A DNA stretch of 64,000 bases, taken from contig CAJTBO010000001.1 in NCBI GenBank assembly GCA_910573755.1, positions 62,001-126,000 of the forward strand, read 5' to 3'. The notes under the pieces are model-generated. The model had not been told where the DNA came from. It searched no databases and saw only the letters and a program-made list of their open reading frames with translations. The number at the start of each line of letters is the position of its first letter. The first letter of the stretch is position 1. The translations under genes were made by a program, and so were the position numbers. Source of the DNA: Lachnospiraceae bacterium (GTDB lineage: Bacteria; Bacillota; Clostridia; Lachnospirales; Lachnospiraceae). Shown one piece after another: positions 1 to 8,944 of this stretch.

Positions 1-343
1 TCCTTCGAGGCTCCACTCCCAGAATTGCATCAATACATTCTACAAACTCAATCAACTTATCTGTGTATTCTTTCATACGTCCTGCCGCTTCTCCCAGATA
101 AAACTCCGCAGCCGAAGTTTCTTCAGCAAATACTTTTTCATGAAAGTTTTCCCTCATAAAAAAATCAGGTTTTTCCATAAACGCACCCGATAAAAGTTCC
201 ATATCCTGCTCATTTACCTCCTGTTCTCCCTTGAACAGACGGGAAATCTTCGCCTCAGTCATTCCGGTTTTTAATGCCACAAATTTTTGCTTATAGCCAT
301 TCTCCCTGCAATAGTTTTTATAATTTTCCATAAATACTGCCAT
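1..343 (-). CDS. HTH (XRE-type) regulator, N-terminal part; runs off the left edge
   Basis: An open frame starts with ATG at 343 and stays open to the window edge, giving 114 codons. The N-terminal 60 residues read like a lambda-repressor-type helix-turn-helix: a KQKFVALKTGMTEAKISRLF segment followed by a second helix pair with the run EQEVNEQDMELLSGAF. A mixed acidic helical region follows. The start is supported by an AAGGAGA ribosome site seven bases upstream and by a promoter at 424-452. Seen: fold pattern and expression signals. Inferred: DNA binding. The target and the C-terminal effector part cannot be judged because the gene is cut. It is transcribed in the same direction as the polysaccharide genes to its right, but its own promoter makes it a separate unit. 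Confidence 0.7.
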   Translation of the reverse strand, partial: MAVFMENYKNYCRENGYKQKFVALKTGMTEAKISRLFKGEQEVNEQDMELLSGAFMEKPDFFMRENFHEKVFAEETSAAEFYLGEAAGRMKEYTDKLIEFVECIDAILGVEPRR

Positions 344-423
344 AATTTCTCCTTCGGGCGGCTCCACCCTTTCTCTTTGGCAAACACAGTCTGTAACTGC
401 ATATCATTTGTTTTCTTTTTTAC

Positions 424-452
424 ATAATATCATTTTTTATAATTCCCCGCAA
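424..452 (-). promoter_or_regulatory. Sigma-A-type promoter of the HTH gene
   Basis: On the minus strand there is TTGCGG (447-452) and TATTAT (424-429), separated by exactly 17 bases. This would start RNA near 417 and leave a leader of about 75 bases before the ATG at 343. The surrounding 400-590 stretch is notably A/T-rich compared with the flanking genes. Confidence 0.55.
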
Positions 453-537
453 TATATTCTCACATTTTCCGCTCCATCTTTCGTATTCTAATTCATTCTA
501 TGTCATATTTTAAAATTATAAAAAGTACGAGTTTGTT

Positions 538-573
538 CTAATCGATATTAATCTCAAAAGACACCTTATTCAT
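538..573 (-). pseudogene. Remnant gene start: ribosome site plus 11-codon ORF
   Basis: Just after the stop of the membrane protein ending at 592, a good ribosome site (GAGGAGA, about 581-589) precedes an ATG at 573. Its frame encodes MNKVSFEINID and stops at 538. This looks like the surviving head of a former next gene in the operon, or a short leader peptide. No further homologous codons are recognisable in the A/T-rich stretch down to 452. The assignment as a remnant is inference. Confidence 0.3.
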
Positions 574-591
574 TTTATATCTTCTCCTCAA

Positions 592-2667
592 TTAACCCAA
601 TCCATACACCCAAACCCTGTAATAACTCCCCTCCGTATCAAACACCCCAAACAGCTTAAGTCCCAGCCTCTCTGCATTCCCCTCTTCGATCTCCGCCGCG
701 GAAAACAGATACTCACAGCCCATCTCTTTCATCTTCCCCGTATCAAGTTCCAGCTTCTCATACCGGAAATCCGCATCTTTTGCCAGATAATAATAATTCT
801 GGCTCTCCTCCGTAAACAGATAACACCGGCTCCCCCAGTCATCAAAATATCCCTTCATCGCCGGACATTTTTCCAATTCCTCTTCTATGATCCCACGAAA
901 TTCATGTTTATACTCCAGACTATAGTTATTAGAATACCCGTCTATACAGTAAAACCCCGCCTCCAGCGCCACTGCCGGACACATCCCGAGGCTTGCGACC
1001 CGATACTCCTCCTGCGTTCGCCCTGCCTTTTCAAAGATGGCTGTTTCTATCTCACCCATCAAATCCTCTGCAAAATAATCCGCCCAGCTCATCAGACCCA
1101 CACTGCGGTTATTCTTATACTGGCTCTTGTTTAAGATCCAGATACTGTTCTGCCGGATATTCCATGCTGTCGGCACCAGCATCACGAGGATCAGCACGCC
1201 CGCGAGGACATCGCCCGCCGCTTTCACCATCCTGTTTCCGCCGCAGGATATTCTGCCACAGAACATTCTACGCCGGGAACAATGAGACTTCCTGCCTTCC
1301 GTCTCCGTTGCTTCCGACACTATCTCCGCCGTCTTTTTTCCTCCGCCGAAAAAGTCATGATCCTTCCCGATCAGCCCTGCTGCCAGCCCCGCCGCCACAT
1401 ACCACGTTGTCGGAAAAATCCAGTACACCCGCTGCGGCGCAAAATAGTGGAAAAAGCCGCTGACACCGTTCCTGAAATCCACCACGACCTGCGACTGGCA
1501 AAAGCCGTAAAACAGCACGGTTAAAACATTGATCAGGATGATCAGTACCAGCCAGATATACATAGTTCGACATTGCTTAGCCTTCGCGCTATCTTCCTCA
1601 CCAATATCCGCTTGCCCTTTTCCTTCAAATTCCTTACCCCTATCCGCCGGGATCTCCTCTCTGAATTCCGCATCGGCACTCTTCCGTTTCTCTCCTCTGC
1701 CGATATTCTTCTCCGGGGTTCTTTGCCGCCCGGCAGCCTGGTGCCTCCACTTTTTCCATCTAAATGCATAAAAAACAATAACCGCCAATATCGGCAAAAT
1801 CAATCTTTGGTGAAAACTGAACGCATGCTGCGCGCTGTTTAAAAATATGTCCCGCACACAGCCCCAGAAATCGCTGTTTCCGGTGATCACCATCTCCTCC
1901 CGATGGCTCACATATCCGCCGCCCCCCAGAAGAAGCTCCGAAAATAAAGAAAAATTAATTATAATATACGCCAGCAATAATTCCAGACTTCCCAACAAAA
2001 ACAGTCGGTTTCTCCTCCGGATTTCCCGCTTTGCCGGCGTCCTCATCCACCTTACCAAAACCCAAACATCCGCCATCAGCACAAACCCCAGCGCAACATA
2101 CCCGAGCAGCACCAGATTCGCGCCCAACGCAAAATACAGAATAAGCAGTCCATCTATTATAACATGTTTTTGTTTATATAGACAGAGAAAAGCATAAAAC
2201 AGCAGCGGTCCTCCCACGATCGACAACCCGTAGACCGGCTGCCAGGGCAGAAACATAAACATTCCACCGCACAAAAATCCTATCACACCGCTTCCTGTCA
2301 ACTCTTTTACGCAAAGATACATCCCCACATAAGCCGTCGCCGCGACAATAATATACTGTGTCATAAAAGCCCAAAACACCGGAAGAAATCGATAGAGAGG
2401 TATAAAAAGACACGCCGACACGCTCATCCCGCCTTTCGGCACGCCGCATAACATCTCCGGATAACTTTTCACACCGGAAAACAGATACTTTGCATTCAGC
2501 ACATAGGTAAACAGCGTCTCATCCAACTGGTCATTGATTTCAATCACGCAGTCTTTCCCCAGAAGGAAAAAATAAGAGAAGAAAATGACAAGAAGCGGCA
2601 CTGCCATCCAGATCATCAGATTATTCAGTTTTGAAATATCCTTCCGGGTATACTTCCTCAGCTTCAT
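592..2667 (-). CDS. Large polytopic membrane protein, DUF6044-like, probable GT-C-type glycan enzyme
   Basis: About 691 residues from the ATG at 2667, which has AAGGG a few bases upstream; TTG (2709) and ATG (2697) are alternatives with poorer sites. There are roughly ten to twelve hydrophobic segments, then a soluble C-terminal domain of about 170 residues containing ALEAGFYCIDGYSNNYSLEYK, which recalls the DUF6044/YfhO-like membrane families. Two strongly charged loops, about residues 305-370 and 440-480, interrupt the membrane part and look like lineage-specific insertions. It is the last gene of the minus-strand polysaccharide operon, after a GT2 gene. Known: such proteins usually sit in surface-glycan loci. 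Inferred: transfer of a lipid-linked sugar outside the membrane. Substrate unknown. Confidence 0.6.
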   Translation of the reverse strand: MKLRKYTRKDISKLNNLMIWMAVPLLVIFFSYFFLLGKDCVIEINDQLDETLFTYVLNAKYLFSGVKSYPEMLCGVPKGGMSVSACLFIPLYRFLPVFWAFMTQYIIVAATAYVGMYLCVKELTGSGVIGFLCGGMFMFLPWQPVYGLSIVGGPLLFYAFLCLYKQKHVIIDGLLILYFALGANLVLLGYVALGFVLMADVWVLVRWMRTPAKREIRRRNRLFLLGSLELLLAYIIINFSLFSELLLGGGGYVSHREEMVITGNSDFWGCVRDIFLNSAQHAFSFHQRLILPILAVIVFYAFRWKKWRHQAAGRQRTPEKNIGRGEKRKSADAEFREEIPADRGKEFEGKGQADIGEEDSAKAKQCRTMYIWLVLIILINVLTVLFYGFCQSQVVVDFRNGVSGFFHYFAPQRVYWIFPTTWYVAAGLAAGLIGKDHDFFGGGKKTAEIVSEATETEGRKSHCSRRRMFCGRISCGGNRMVKAAGDVLAGVLILVMLVPTAWNIRQNSIWILNKSQYKNNRSVGLMSWADYFAEDLMGEIETAIFEKAGRTQEEYRVASLGMCPAVALEAGFYCIDGYSNNYSLEYKHEFRGIIEEELEKCPAMKGYFDDWGSRCYLFTEESQNYYYLAKDADFRYEKLELDTGKMKEMGCEYLFSAAEIEEGNAERLGLKLFGVFDTEGSYYRVWVYGLG

Positions 2668-2769
2668 GTTTTCCCTTATCTTTCCGGTGCATGTCATTTT
2701 CCGGCTCAATACCTTTTTTCGCTTTTACAACAATCCTGACGAATCCTGCTGCCAGCAGCAGAATATTAA

Positions 2770-3843
2770 CTATCTTCTGCTCCTCACGAACCAGTGTACC
2801 TTCCGTATCGTCGCAGGCATCATGGAAAAGAGCAGCAAATACAACTTTTCCTTTTTCGCAAGCTCCCGATTTCTGCAAATTTCCGCTCTGTTTTTTTTCA
2901 GATAACGGACAATCTCCACATACTGCCTGTTCTCTTTTTTCATCCCCCCGATCGGAATGTGCAGCATATAATCCAGTCTCTGATACAGTCCGAACCGCAG
3001 TGCCGTTTTTTCCAGCTCCGGGTAATATTCTCTCACAAGTTCTGTCACCATATCCGCATTGTCCACATTATCTCCGTACACGCGCGAAAAATTTGCCTCC
3101 GAACCGGTCCGTGTATTGCTCCCGCTTTTATAAAATACGTTATACACCCTTTCGGGGACGCTGACTATCCCTTCTATTTCCGGCAGCATCCGTACCAGCA
3201 CATGGAAATCCTCATTCAGCTTCCCCTCCGGGAACTCCCCTGTGTCGGCACAATACGCCTCGCAGGCACTTTGTTCTTTGTTCCTGTCGCCGCTTAAAAC
3301 ACAGCGGCCCGTCTCTCGCCCTTTAAAAAGCGACACATCCGTCAGTTTTGTGCAAAATGAGCAGTCCCCCTTATGCAGCAAAAGCTCCCGCATAAAATCC
3401 TTTCCATTATATACTACCTGCTCCTTTGGCGGAATACAGATATCCGGCAGGAAATTCCCCCGCTCATCTATCTCTCTGCGTCCCCCCTGCGCAACAGGCA
3501 TCCCTGTCTCTTTTATCGCCCGATAAAGCCTCTCGTACATAAACGGCTCTATATAATCATCGCTGTCCACAAAGCCGAGGTAAGCCCCCCTTGCCTCCCG
3601 GATTCCCAGATTGCGCGCCGAGGAGGAACCGCCGTTTTCCTTGTGAAATACCCTGATCCTGCCATCTCTTTTCCCGAGTTCATCCGCCAGCAGTTCCGTC
3701 CCGTCAAAAGATCCGTCGTCCACCAGCAATATCTCCAGATTCTCCCAGGTCTGCGCCAGAATGGAATCCACGCATCGCTCCAGATATTCTTTTATATTGT
3801 AAACCGGCACAATGACGCTGATCAGATCTTTTTTGTTATACAT
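2770..3843 (-). CDS. Glycosyltransferase family 2 (capsule/EPS type)
   Basis: A 357-residue GT-A-fold glycosyltransferase. The start of the fold is clear (SVIVPVYNIKEYLERCVDSI), with the nucleotide-sugar acidic motif DDGSFDGTE near residue 40 and the metal-binding VDSDDYIEPF near residue 92. The C-terminal third is basic and probably membrane-associated. The ATG at 3843 overlaps the stop of the preceding GT4 gene by eight bases and lies behind a G-rich ribosome site, so I prefer it to the in-frame GTG at 3855. Context is a polysaccharide operon, where it would add one sugar to the lipid-linked repeat unit on the cytoplasmic face. Donor and acceptor cannot be told. A charged stretch around residues 175-210 is unusual for the family. 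Confidence 0.88.
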   Translation of the reverse strand: MYNKKDLISVIVPVYNIKEYLERCVDSILAQTWENLEILLVDDGSFDGTELLADELGKRDGRIRVFHKENGGSSSARNLGIREARGAYLGFVDSDDYIEPFMYERLYRAIKETGMPVAQGGRREIDERGNFLPDICIPPKEQVVYNGKDFMRELLLHKGDCSFCTKLTDVSLFKGRETGRCVLSGDRNKEQSACEAYCADTGEFPEGKLNEDFHVLVRMLPEIEGIVSVPERVYNVFYKSGSNTRTGSEANFSRVYGDNVDNADMVTELVREYYPELEKTALRFGLYQRLDYMLHIPIGGMKKENRQYVEIVRYLKKNRAEICRNRELAKKEKLYLLLFSMMPATIRKVHWFVRSRR

Positions 3844-5104
3844 CTCCACCCCCACAAATCAGCCTCCAATACATCTTTCGCGGTGCGATCACTTCCGCTG
3901 CGGAAAGAGGTCCCCTCCCATACGCCAATCCCTCTGCATCCTGCCCAACGCCTTTTCCGCCGGAGCATACATCACCTGATCCCGTTTTTCCGCCGCCTGC
4001 CGCCACTCCCTCAAACAGCTTCCCCGCAATCTCCACCAGCCTGTCCGCAGCGGCTTCCGCATTCCACTCCCGCACGATGGTCTCATACGCGGCTTCCCCC
4101 AGCTTCCTTCTCTCCGCCGGGCTCTGCAGCAGCGCTTCCGCTTTCTCCTCCATATCCCTCAAATTGCCGCTCTCAAAAACCAGTCCGTTCTCACCGTGCC
4201 TGAGCAAAAACGGCACAGCCCCGATGGCATGGCTCGCCAGCACTGCACAACCGCTGTTCATCGCCTCGTTTAACACGGCGCCCCAGCCTTCCTTGTAATC
4301 GCTGGTAAACAGATAAATTTCTATCCGCTCCATCATCTCCCGCACCCCGGCGGGCTCCAGATAGCCGCAAAAGCTCACCTCTTCCTCCAGTCCTCTCTCC
4401 TGAACCATCTGCCGTATCTCCGGCTCCATATCGCCGCCGCCCACCATGGAGAGATGAAATGCATACCCTTTTTTCTTCAGATACTCCGCCAGCAGAACAG
4501 GCAGTTCCGGATGTTTCCAGTCTATAAACCGCCCCGCCCACATCAGGCTCACTGCGCCCGACCCGTGCTTTCCCAGAAGCGCTTCTTTTCCGGATTCCTC
4601 CAATCGTTTTGTCGCCGGAAAGTACCCCCATTTCAGCATTTTTCCCGGATACGCCCGCACCAGATGAAAATCGGAAGCCACATACCCTCCGGCGCACAGC
4701 AGATAGACCGGAGCCTTCCTGTAACGGGTATGATCCTCGTACTTCTTTTTCAGTCCCCTCGGGGAGATAGCTTTCCACTGCCCCGACTTGTAAATTCTCT
4801 CACTGTAGCGCAGAACCAGCCCGCCCGCAGCCAGCCTCGGCCGAATATAGCTCTCCTCATCCGTGCCGCCGAACACCACCACGTCACTGTTTAAAATAAG
4901 CTCCCGGCATCTCTCCGTCTCCTCATAAAACAGTTTCAGATAGGGAAGTTTTCCGCTCTCATCCCGCCAGCCCATCCGCAGTCTCTCCTCCTCCACGGGT
5001 TCTGTCTGAATAAAAGTATAACCGTCCCCCAAAAGCCGGTAAAGCTCGTCAGACACCGGGATCTGATGGTGATTTATATAATTGGAAACAAATGTCAGTG
5101 TCAT
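3836..5104 (-). CDS. Glycosyltransferase family 4 (GT-B fold)
   Basis: 422 residues from the ATG at 5104, chosen because AGGAGG sits eight bases upstream; an upstream in-frame start at 5197 lacks such a site. The second half carries the GT4 signature: MWAGRFIDWKHPELPVLLAE, the MVGGGDMEPEI run, FCGYLEP, then the EX7E-like LFTSDYKEGWGAVLNEAMNSG and PFLLRHGENGLVFE. The last 45 residues are a Gly/Lys-rich low-complexity tail that ends inside the next gene's start. It is translationally coupled to the downstream GT2 by overlap. Role inferred: transfer of a sugar from a nucleotide donor to the growing lipid-linked oligosaccharide. Confidence 0.88.
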   Translation of the reverse strand: MTLTFVSNYINHHQIPVSDELYRLLGDGYTFIQTEPVEEERLRMGWRDESGKLPYLKLFYEETERCRELILNSDVVVFGGTDEESYIRPRLAAGGLVLRYSERIYKSGQWKAISPRGLKKKYEDHTRYRKAPVYLLCAGGYVASDFHLVRAYPGKMLKWGYFPATKRLEESGKEALLGKHGSGAVSLMWAGRFIDWKHPELPVLLAEYLKKKGYAFHLSMVGGGDMEPEIRQMVQERGLEEEVSFCGYLEPAGVREMMERIEIYLFTSDYKEGWGAVLNEAMNSGCAVLASHAIGAVPFLLRHGENGLVFESGNLRDMEEKAEALLQSPAERRKLGEAAYETIVREWNAEAAADRLVEIAGKLFEGVAAGGGKTGSGDVCSGGKGVGQDAEGLAYGRGPLSAAEVIAPRKMYWRLICGGGDV

Positions 5105-5193
5105 ATCCGCCTCCTGTCTGCCCGGGCGCAAGTGTCTCCTGCTTTTCATCCCTGCGTATCCATGCCATCCCCAACGCATATATCCATGAATTT

Positions 5194-6960
5194 TCATACC
5201 TTTTTATAGTCCGCTTCCTTCCACTGGGTTACATTGGTACAATACCAGATATAATCGCTCTCCTCGCCCCCCAGTTTCAATGTATTGGTCACCGCGGGGA
5301 TTTTTAAAAAGGAAATAATAATGATGACAGCCATTAACAGTATTCCCTTTTTTGCGCTCCGCTTCTGACACAGCCTGCGCACTTCCTTCAGATTTCCCAC
5401 CTCCGCTTTCGAAAGCCGCCCGGCCATCTCCCGGTATCCCTGCACCGCATAGGGCATCAGCAGCAGATAATAAGGCATCACATAATGGCTTTTCGCCTCT
5501 CCGATAAAATGAAAAAGAAATCCGCCTAAAAATGCCACGGCCAGATGTGATTTTTCCAGCCCCGGTTCTTTTTTCTTTATGAGCAGGTACAATACCACGC
5601 CGAAATAGTAAACACTTTGCATCATATTGAGCAGCAGATACAGTATCGTATTCCCGATCCCGCCATTGTAAAAAAGATCCTTCATCCCATAGGAAAACGT
5701 TCCTTTGAGATTTCTGGTGTTCACTGTGGTAAAAAACTGAAAAGCGGGATCAGCCCACATGGAAGCCAGTTTTCTTGCAAAAAAACGTACCGCATATTCC
5801 TTCTGTTCCGAAAACAGCCGGAAGGAATCCTGAAAACTTTTCCAGACTTCCCCCTTTATCACCTGCGGATTGCTGCTCACATGCCTGTAAAGATTCATCG
5901 GAAATTCGTTATACCATCCCGGCGCAATGCTACTCTCCTGCAGTCCCATCGCCAGCCAGGCTGTCATCGGAATACCGCTTGCCGTATCTTCCCCGGTTAT
6001 AACATGCAGGATGAAGGGCGCACCCTTTATAGCCGCAACGCCGCAGGCCGCAGCGATACCGGCTCCTGCAAGCATCCGCGCATCCCTCTTTCCGAGTGCC
6101 TGCATAAGGAGCGTTAAGATAATGGCTATCATAAATATTTCCGCATTACTCTTCCACAAGATGGCAAATAAAATACAGATCCCGCTGCCGAAAATATACC
6201 GCCATTTTCTCTCTCTTTCAAACACAATTCCCAGATATACCGCCCAGATCGCCAGACATATTTCCGGTATCGTCCCATAGACAAACGTCACCTGCGTCCA
6301 CATCGGCACCGTCAGAAGAAGTCCCAGATAAGTATAATACGCACACTTTTTATCAAAAAATATCTTCGTTATCCCTGCGATCCCGCAATAAGCCAGAAAT
6401 AAAACCGGCACATTACAAATCTGTATGGCAAGATACGCCTTCTCCCCGAAAACAGCGGCAAAAGGACACATCATCAGCACCATACCGTTCTGATAAGGCA
6501 GCATGGAAAAATATTCCCCCTGTTTCCAGTCGGAATAATCGCCCTCCAGCAGGCGCATTGCCGCACCATAGATCGCCCCCTGATCATAGATAGGCCACAA
6601 ATTCATGTGCAGGATAAACCACACCATTCCGACACCGAGAATTACCGTCGCGGCAATCGCAAAAATTTTCAGATTTCTCTCCTCTTTTTCCCAGGCATCC
6701 GCGGCTGTTTTTCCCGTTTTCCTGTCTGCCTTTCTCCTCAGAAAAACCAGAAAAACACAAAATACAGCGAGCCCCGCTCCGGTCAGCAGCGGAAAATCCT
6801 TTACATAATAGACATGTTCATCCGTATATACCATAAAACAGGTGGTAAATATACTCAAAAGGAATAAATACAATAAAATCACTGTAAAAAGTACAGCTAC
6901 TATCTTATCCCCCGCATCTAAAACCAACCTGTCAAGTTTCATCTTCCGCTCTCTCTTCAT
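5194..6960 (-). CDS. Polytopic membrane protein, GT-C/GT39-like, paralogue of next gene upstream
   Basis: 589 residues from the ATG at 6960, which is preceded by GGAG at six bases; ATG 6942 is an alternative. There are about eleven membrane segments. The first external loop contains YTDEHVYYVKDFPL, the position where GT-C enzymes carry their catalytic acidic residue. Conserved blocks such as GDYSDWKQGEYFSMLPYQN and the C-terminal DYIWYCTNVTQWKEADY recur in the neighbouring 6932-8803 product, so the two are tandem duplicates. It overlaps that gene by 29 bases. Known: GT39/PMT-like proteins use polyprenyl-phosphate sugars on the outer membrane face. Inferred: same chemistry here; no substrate can be assigned. 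Confidence 0.7.
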   Translation of the reverse strand: MKRERKMKLDRLVLDAGDKIVAVLFTVILLYLFLLSIFTTCFMVYTDEHVYYVKDFPLLTGAGLAVFCVFLVFLRRKADRKTGKTAADAWEKEERNLKIFAIAATVILGVGMVWFILHMNLWPIYDQGAIYGAAMRLLEGDYSDWKQGEYFSMLPYQNGMVLMMCPFAAVFGEKAYLAIQICNVPVLFLAYCGIAGITKIFFDKKCAYYTYLGLLLTVPMWTQVTFVYGTIPEICLAIWAVYLGIVFERERKWRYIFGSGICILFAILWKSNAEIFMIAIILTLLMQALGKRDARMLAGAGIAAACGVAAIKGAPFILHVITGEDTASGIPMTAWLAMGLQESSIAPGWYNEFPMNLYRHVSSNPQVIKGEVWKSFQDSFRLFSEQKEYAVRFFARKLASMWADPAFQFFTTVNTRNLKGTFSYGMKDLFYNGGIGNTILYLLLNMMQSVYYFGVVLYLLIKKKEPGLEKSHLAVAFLGGFLFHFIGEAKSHYVMPYYLLLMPYAVQGYREMAGRLSKAEVGNLKEVRRLCQKRSAKKGILLMAVIIIISFLKIPAVTNTLKLGGEESDYIWYCTNVTQWKEADYKKV

Positions 6961-8803
6961 AGGGATCTCCAAACCGGTAATCTTCCTCCATCCACTGTGT
7001 TTCATTCCTACAATACCAGATATAGTCCGCCGTGTCATCATTCATTTTTATCACGGCCTTTATAAAACTCCCCGGCAGCACCGCGATCACAAGCACGATC
7101 GCAAGCACCGCAGCCAGAAGTTTCGCGCTTCCCTCCCGCCACAGCAGGCGCATCCTGCCTCCTATCCCGTTCAGGCCGTCCGTCTCTCCCGCCAGATAAC
7201 CGGAAGAGCGCAGATAGCCCTGTACGCTGAACGGAAACAGCAGCACATAGTAGGGCAGAGTATACTGACATTTCCCCTCCCAGAAAATGTGGAAAAGAAA
7301 ACCGCCCAGAACGGTGATGATCATACAGGCATTCTCCAGCTTCAATTTTTTCCTGTCAAAGACAAGATACAGTACCAGGCCAAATAGTAAAACACTCTGC
7401 ATGATATCCTGCCACAAAAACAATACGGTATTTGCGATTCCGCCGTTATATAAAATATCTTTGACGGTATAGCTGAGAGCCCCGGTGGAATTTCTTTTTG
7501 TGATGATCGTCACACTCTCCAGCATGGGGCTGTTCCACATGGAGGACAGTTTTCTGGAAAAGAACCGCAGGGCGTAAGCCGGCTCCCGCGCGAACAGGGC
7601 AAAGTTTCTCCGGATCTCCTCCACCGCCGGCTGTATCATCGCGCTCCCCTGATATCCGCACGCTTCATATAATTTTTCCGTATACATGTTAAACCAGCCC
7701 GGCGCGATATTGCTCTCCCGAAATCCCATCGCCACCCAGGCGATCAGCGGTATCCCGTTCGTCATCTCCTGCCCCGTGACCCGCTCTACCAGAAAGAGCG
7801 TTCCCTTTGTTCCCAGAAAATACAGTCCGAGAATCCAAAAAATCCCCCAGAGCGGCTTTACACTCTTTTCCCGCACCGCATATACAGATATCATGATCAT
7901 CACGGCCGCCGCAAAAATAATATAATTATTTTTCCACATTACCGCCAGCATCAGCAGGATACCAGAAGCCGCCAGATACCTGTTCTTCCCGGTTTCCTCA
8001 TACTTTCTTTCCGTCAGGATTCCCCAGAGCCCGCAGCAAAGCCCCGGAACCGTCCCGTAAATATAAGTCACATACCCCCACATGGGCAAAAAGCCGAGCA
8101 GCGCCGCATAGGTCCATTTTGCGGCGGTTTTCCCGAAATAGCTTTCCGTCAGCCTGCTGATCGCCACGATCCCCAGATACCAGCAGGCCAGATTGAAGAG
8201 TTCCACCGCCAGCACCGCCTGCTCCCCGAAAATCAGATGAAACACCGTATAAAACAGCATCAGCGTATTCTGAAACGGATACATATACAGATACCCTCCG
8301 GGCTGCCAGCGGGTGTAATCTCCCTCCAGAAATTCCTTCGCCCCGTAAAACACAAAATACTGATCATGTATCGGCGGAAGCAGCGTCTTCAGGATCCAGA
8401 AGATGAGCAGCACAAACCAGCACGCCGTGATCCCCGGCAGGATCCACCTTCCGAGTCCTCTTCGCTTTTCCGTCAGTTCTCCTTTCTGCCGGTTTTCTTC
8501 CGCCGCCTCTCTCTCCCCGTTTTCCCGCTCACCGCCCGCAGATGCATCCTTCTCCTTCCGCCTCTCCTTTCTCTCTGCGGTTCTCCTGTTCACCTCACCC
8601 TGTCCCCAGGCCATAAAAACCGCCAGAAACATAAGCCCTGTCAGCATCGCCAGCGGAAAGTCTCTGATAAAAAAAATATGTTCATCCGTATAGGCCATCG
8701 CGCAGGTTCCAAACAGGCTGAGAAGAAACAGATACAGGACGATCACTCCAAAAAGCCCATATACAATGTTCCTGCTGCATTTCAAAAAAATTTTCCGTGC
8801 CAT
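6932..8803 (-). CDS. Polytopic membrane protein, GT-C/GT39-like, tandem paralogue
   Basis: 623 residues. The ATG at 8803 has AGGAG seven bases upstream, better placed than the ATG at 8809. It shares with the 5194-6960 product the N-terminal YTDEHIFFIRDFPL loop, the GDYTRWQPGGYLYMYPFQN block, an NGIPLIAWVAMGFRESNIAP segment and the DYIWYCRNETQWMEEDY tail. A strongly charged Arg/Lys/Glu loop of about 50 residues (near residues 65-115) is much longer than the equivalent in the paralogue. An intergenic hairpin region of 130 bases separates it from the GT4 gene upstream. The inferred role is an external glycosyl transfer step. Confidence 0.7.
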   Translation of the reverse strand: MARKIFLKCSRNIVYGLFGVIVLYLFLLSLFGTCAMAYTDEHIFFIRDFPLAMLTGLMFLAVFMAWGQGEVNRRTAERKERRKEKDASAGGERENGEREAAEENRQKGELTEKRRGLGRWILPGITACWFVLLIFWILKTLLPPIHDQYFVFYGAKEFLEGDYTRWQPGGYLYMYPFQNTLMLFYTVFHLIFGEQAVLAVELFNLACWYLGIVAISRLTESYFGKTAAKWTYAALLGFLPMWGYVTYIYGTVPGLCCGLWGILTERKYEETGKNRYLAASGILLMLAVMWKNNYIIFAAAVMIMISVYAVREKSVKPLWGIFWILGLYFLGTKGTLFLVERVTGQEMTNGIPLIAWVAMGFRESNIAPGWFNMYTEKLYEACGYQGSAMIQPAVEEIRRNFALFAREPAYALRFFSRKLSSMWNSPMLESVTIITKRNSTGALSYTVKDILYNGGIANTVLFLWQDIMQSVLLFGLVLYLVFDRKKLKLENACMIITVLGGFLFHIFWEGKCQYTLPYYVLLFPFSVQGYLRSSGYLAGETDGLNGIGGRMRLLWREGSAKLLAAVLAIVLVIAVLPGSFIKAVIKMNDDTADYIWYCRNETQWMEEDYRFGDPYEERAEDET

Positions 8804-8826
8804 TTCCATTCTCCTGTATGAGGCTT

Positions 8827-8873
8827 AGTACTTCTTAACGAAGCAGCCTCTGCTGCTGAGTTCCAGAAGTACT
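8827..8873. repeat. Nested inverted repeat in the 8804-8939 intergenic stretch
   Basis: AGTACTTCT (8827-8835) is perfectly complementary to AGAAGTACT (8865-8873). Inside them GCAGC (8843-8847) pairs with GCTGC (8852-8856). A further small hairpin GCCCGC/GCGGGC lies at about 8894-8908. No T-tract follows on either strand. The structures lie between the GT4 stop (8940) and the next gene start (8803), so they could set RNA stability or partial termination inside the operon. Confidence 0.45.
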
Positions 8874-8923
8874 TTTCACACTAACTCCCATTCGCCCGCT
8901 TCAGCGGGCACTCAAATCAGGAT

Positions 8924-8944
8924 CGTGAAATTTTTAATTTCACG
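8924..8944 (-). repeat. Perfect 9-bp hairpin overlapping the GT4 stop codon
   Basis: CGTGAAATT (8924-8932) and AATTTCACG (8936-8944) form a perfect stem with a three-base loop. The TGA of the GT4 gene (8940-8942) is inside the stem. It resembles the GTGTGAAAAA/TTTTTCACAC hairpin at 37453-37476. There is no U-tract, so a classical terminator is unlikely. Confidence 0.45.

Noticed and set aside
3373-4203. A 276-codon plus-strand frame across the GT2/GT4 junction
   Set aside because: It lies opposite two convincingly coding genes and is rich in Pro, Arg, His and Ser, as expected for antisense of such genes.
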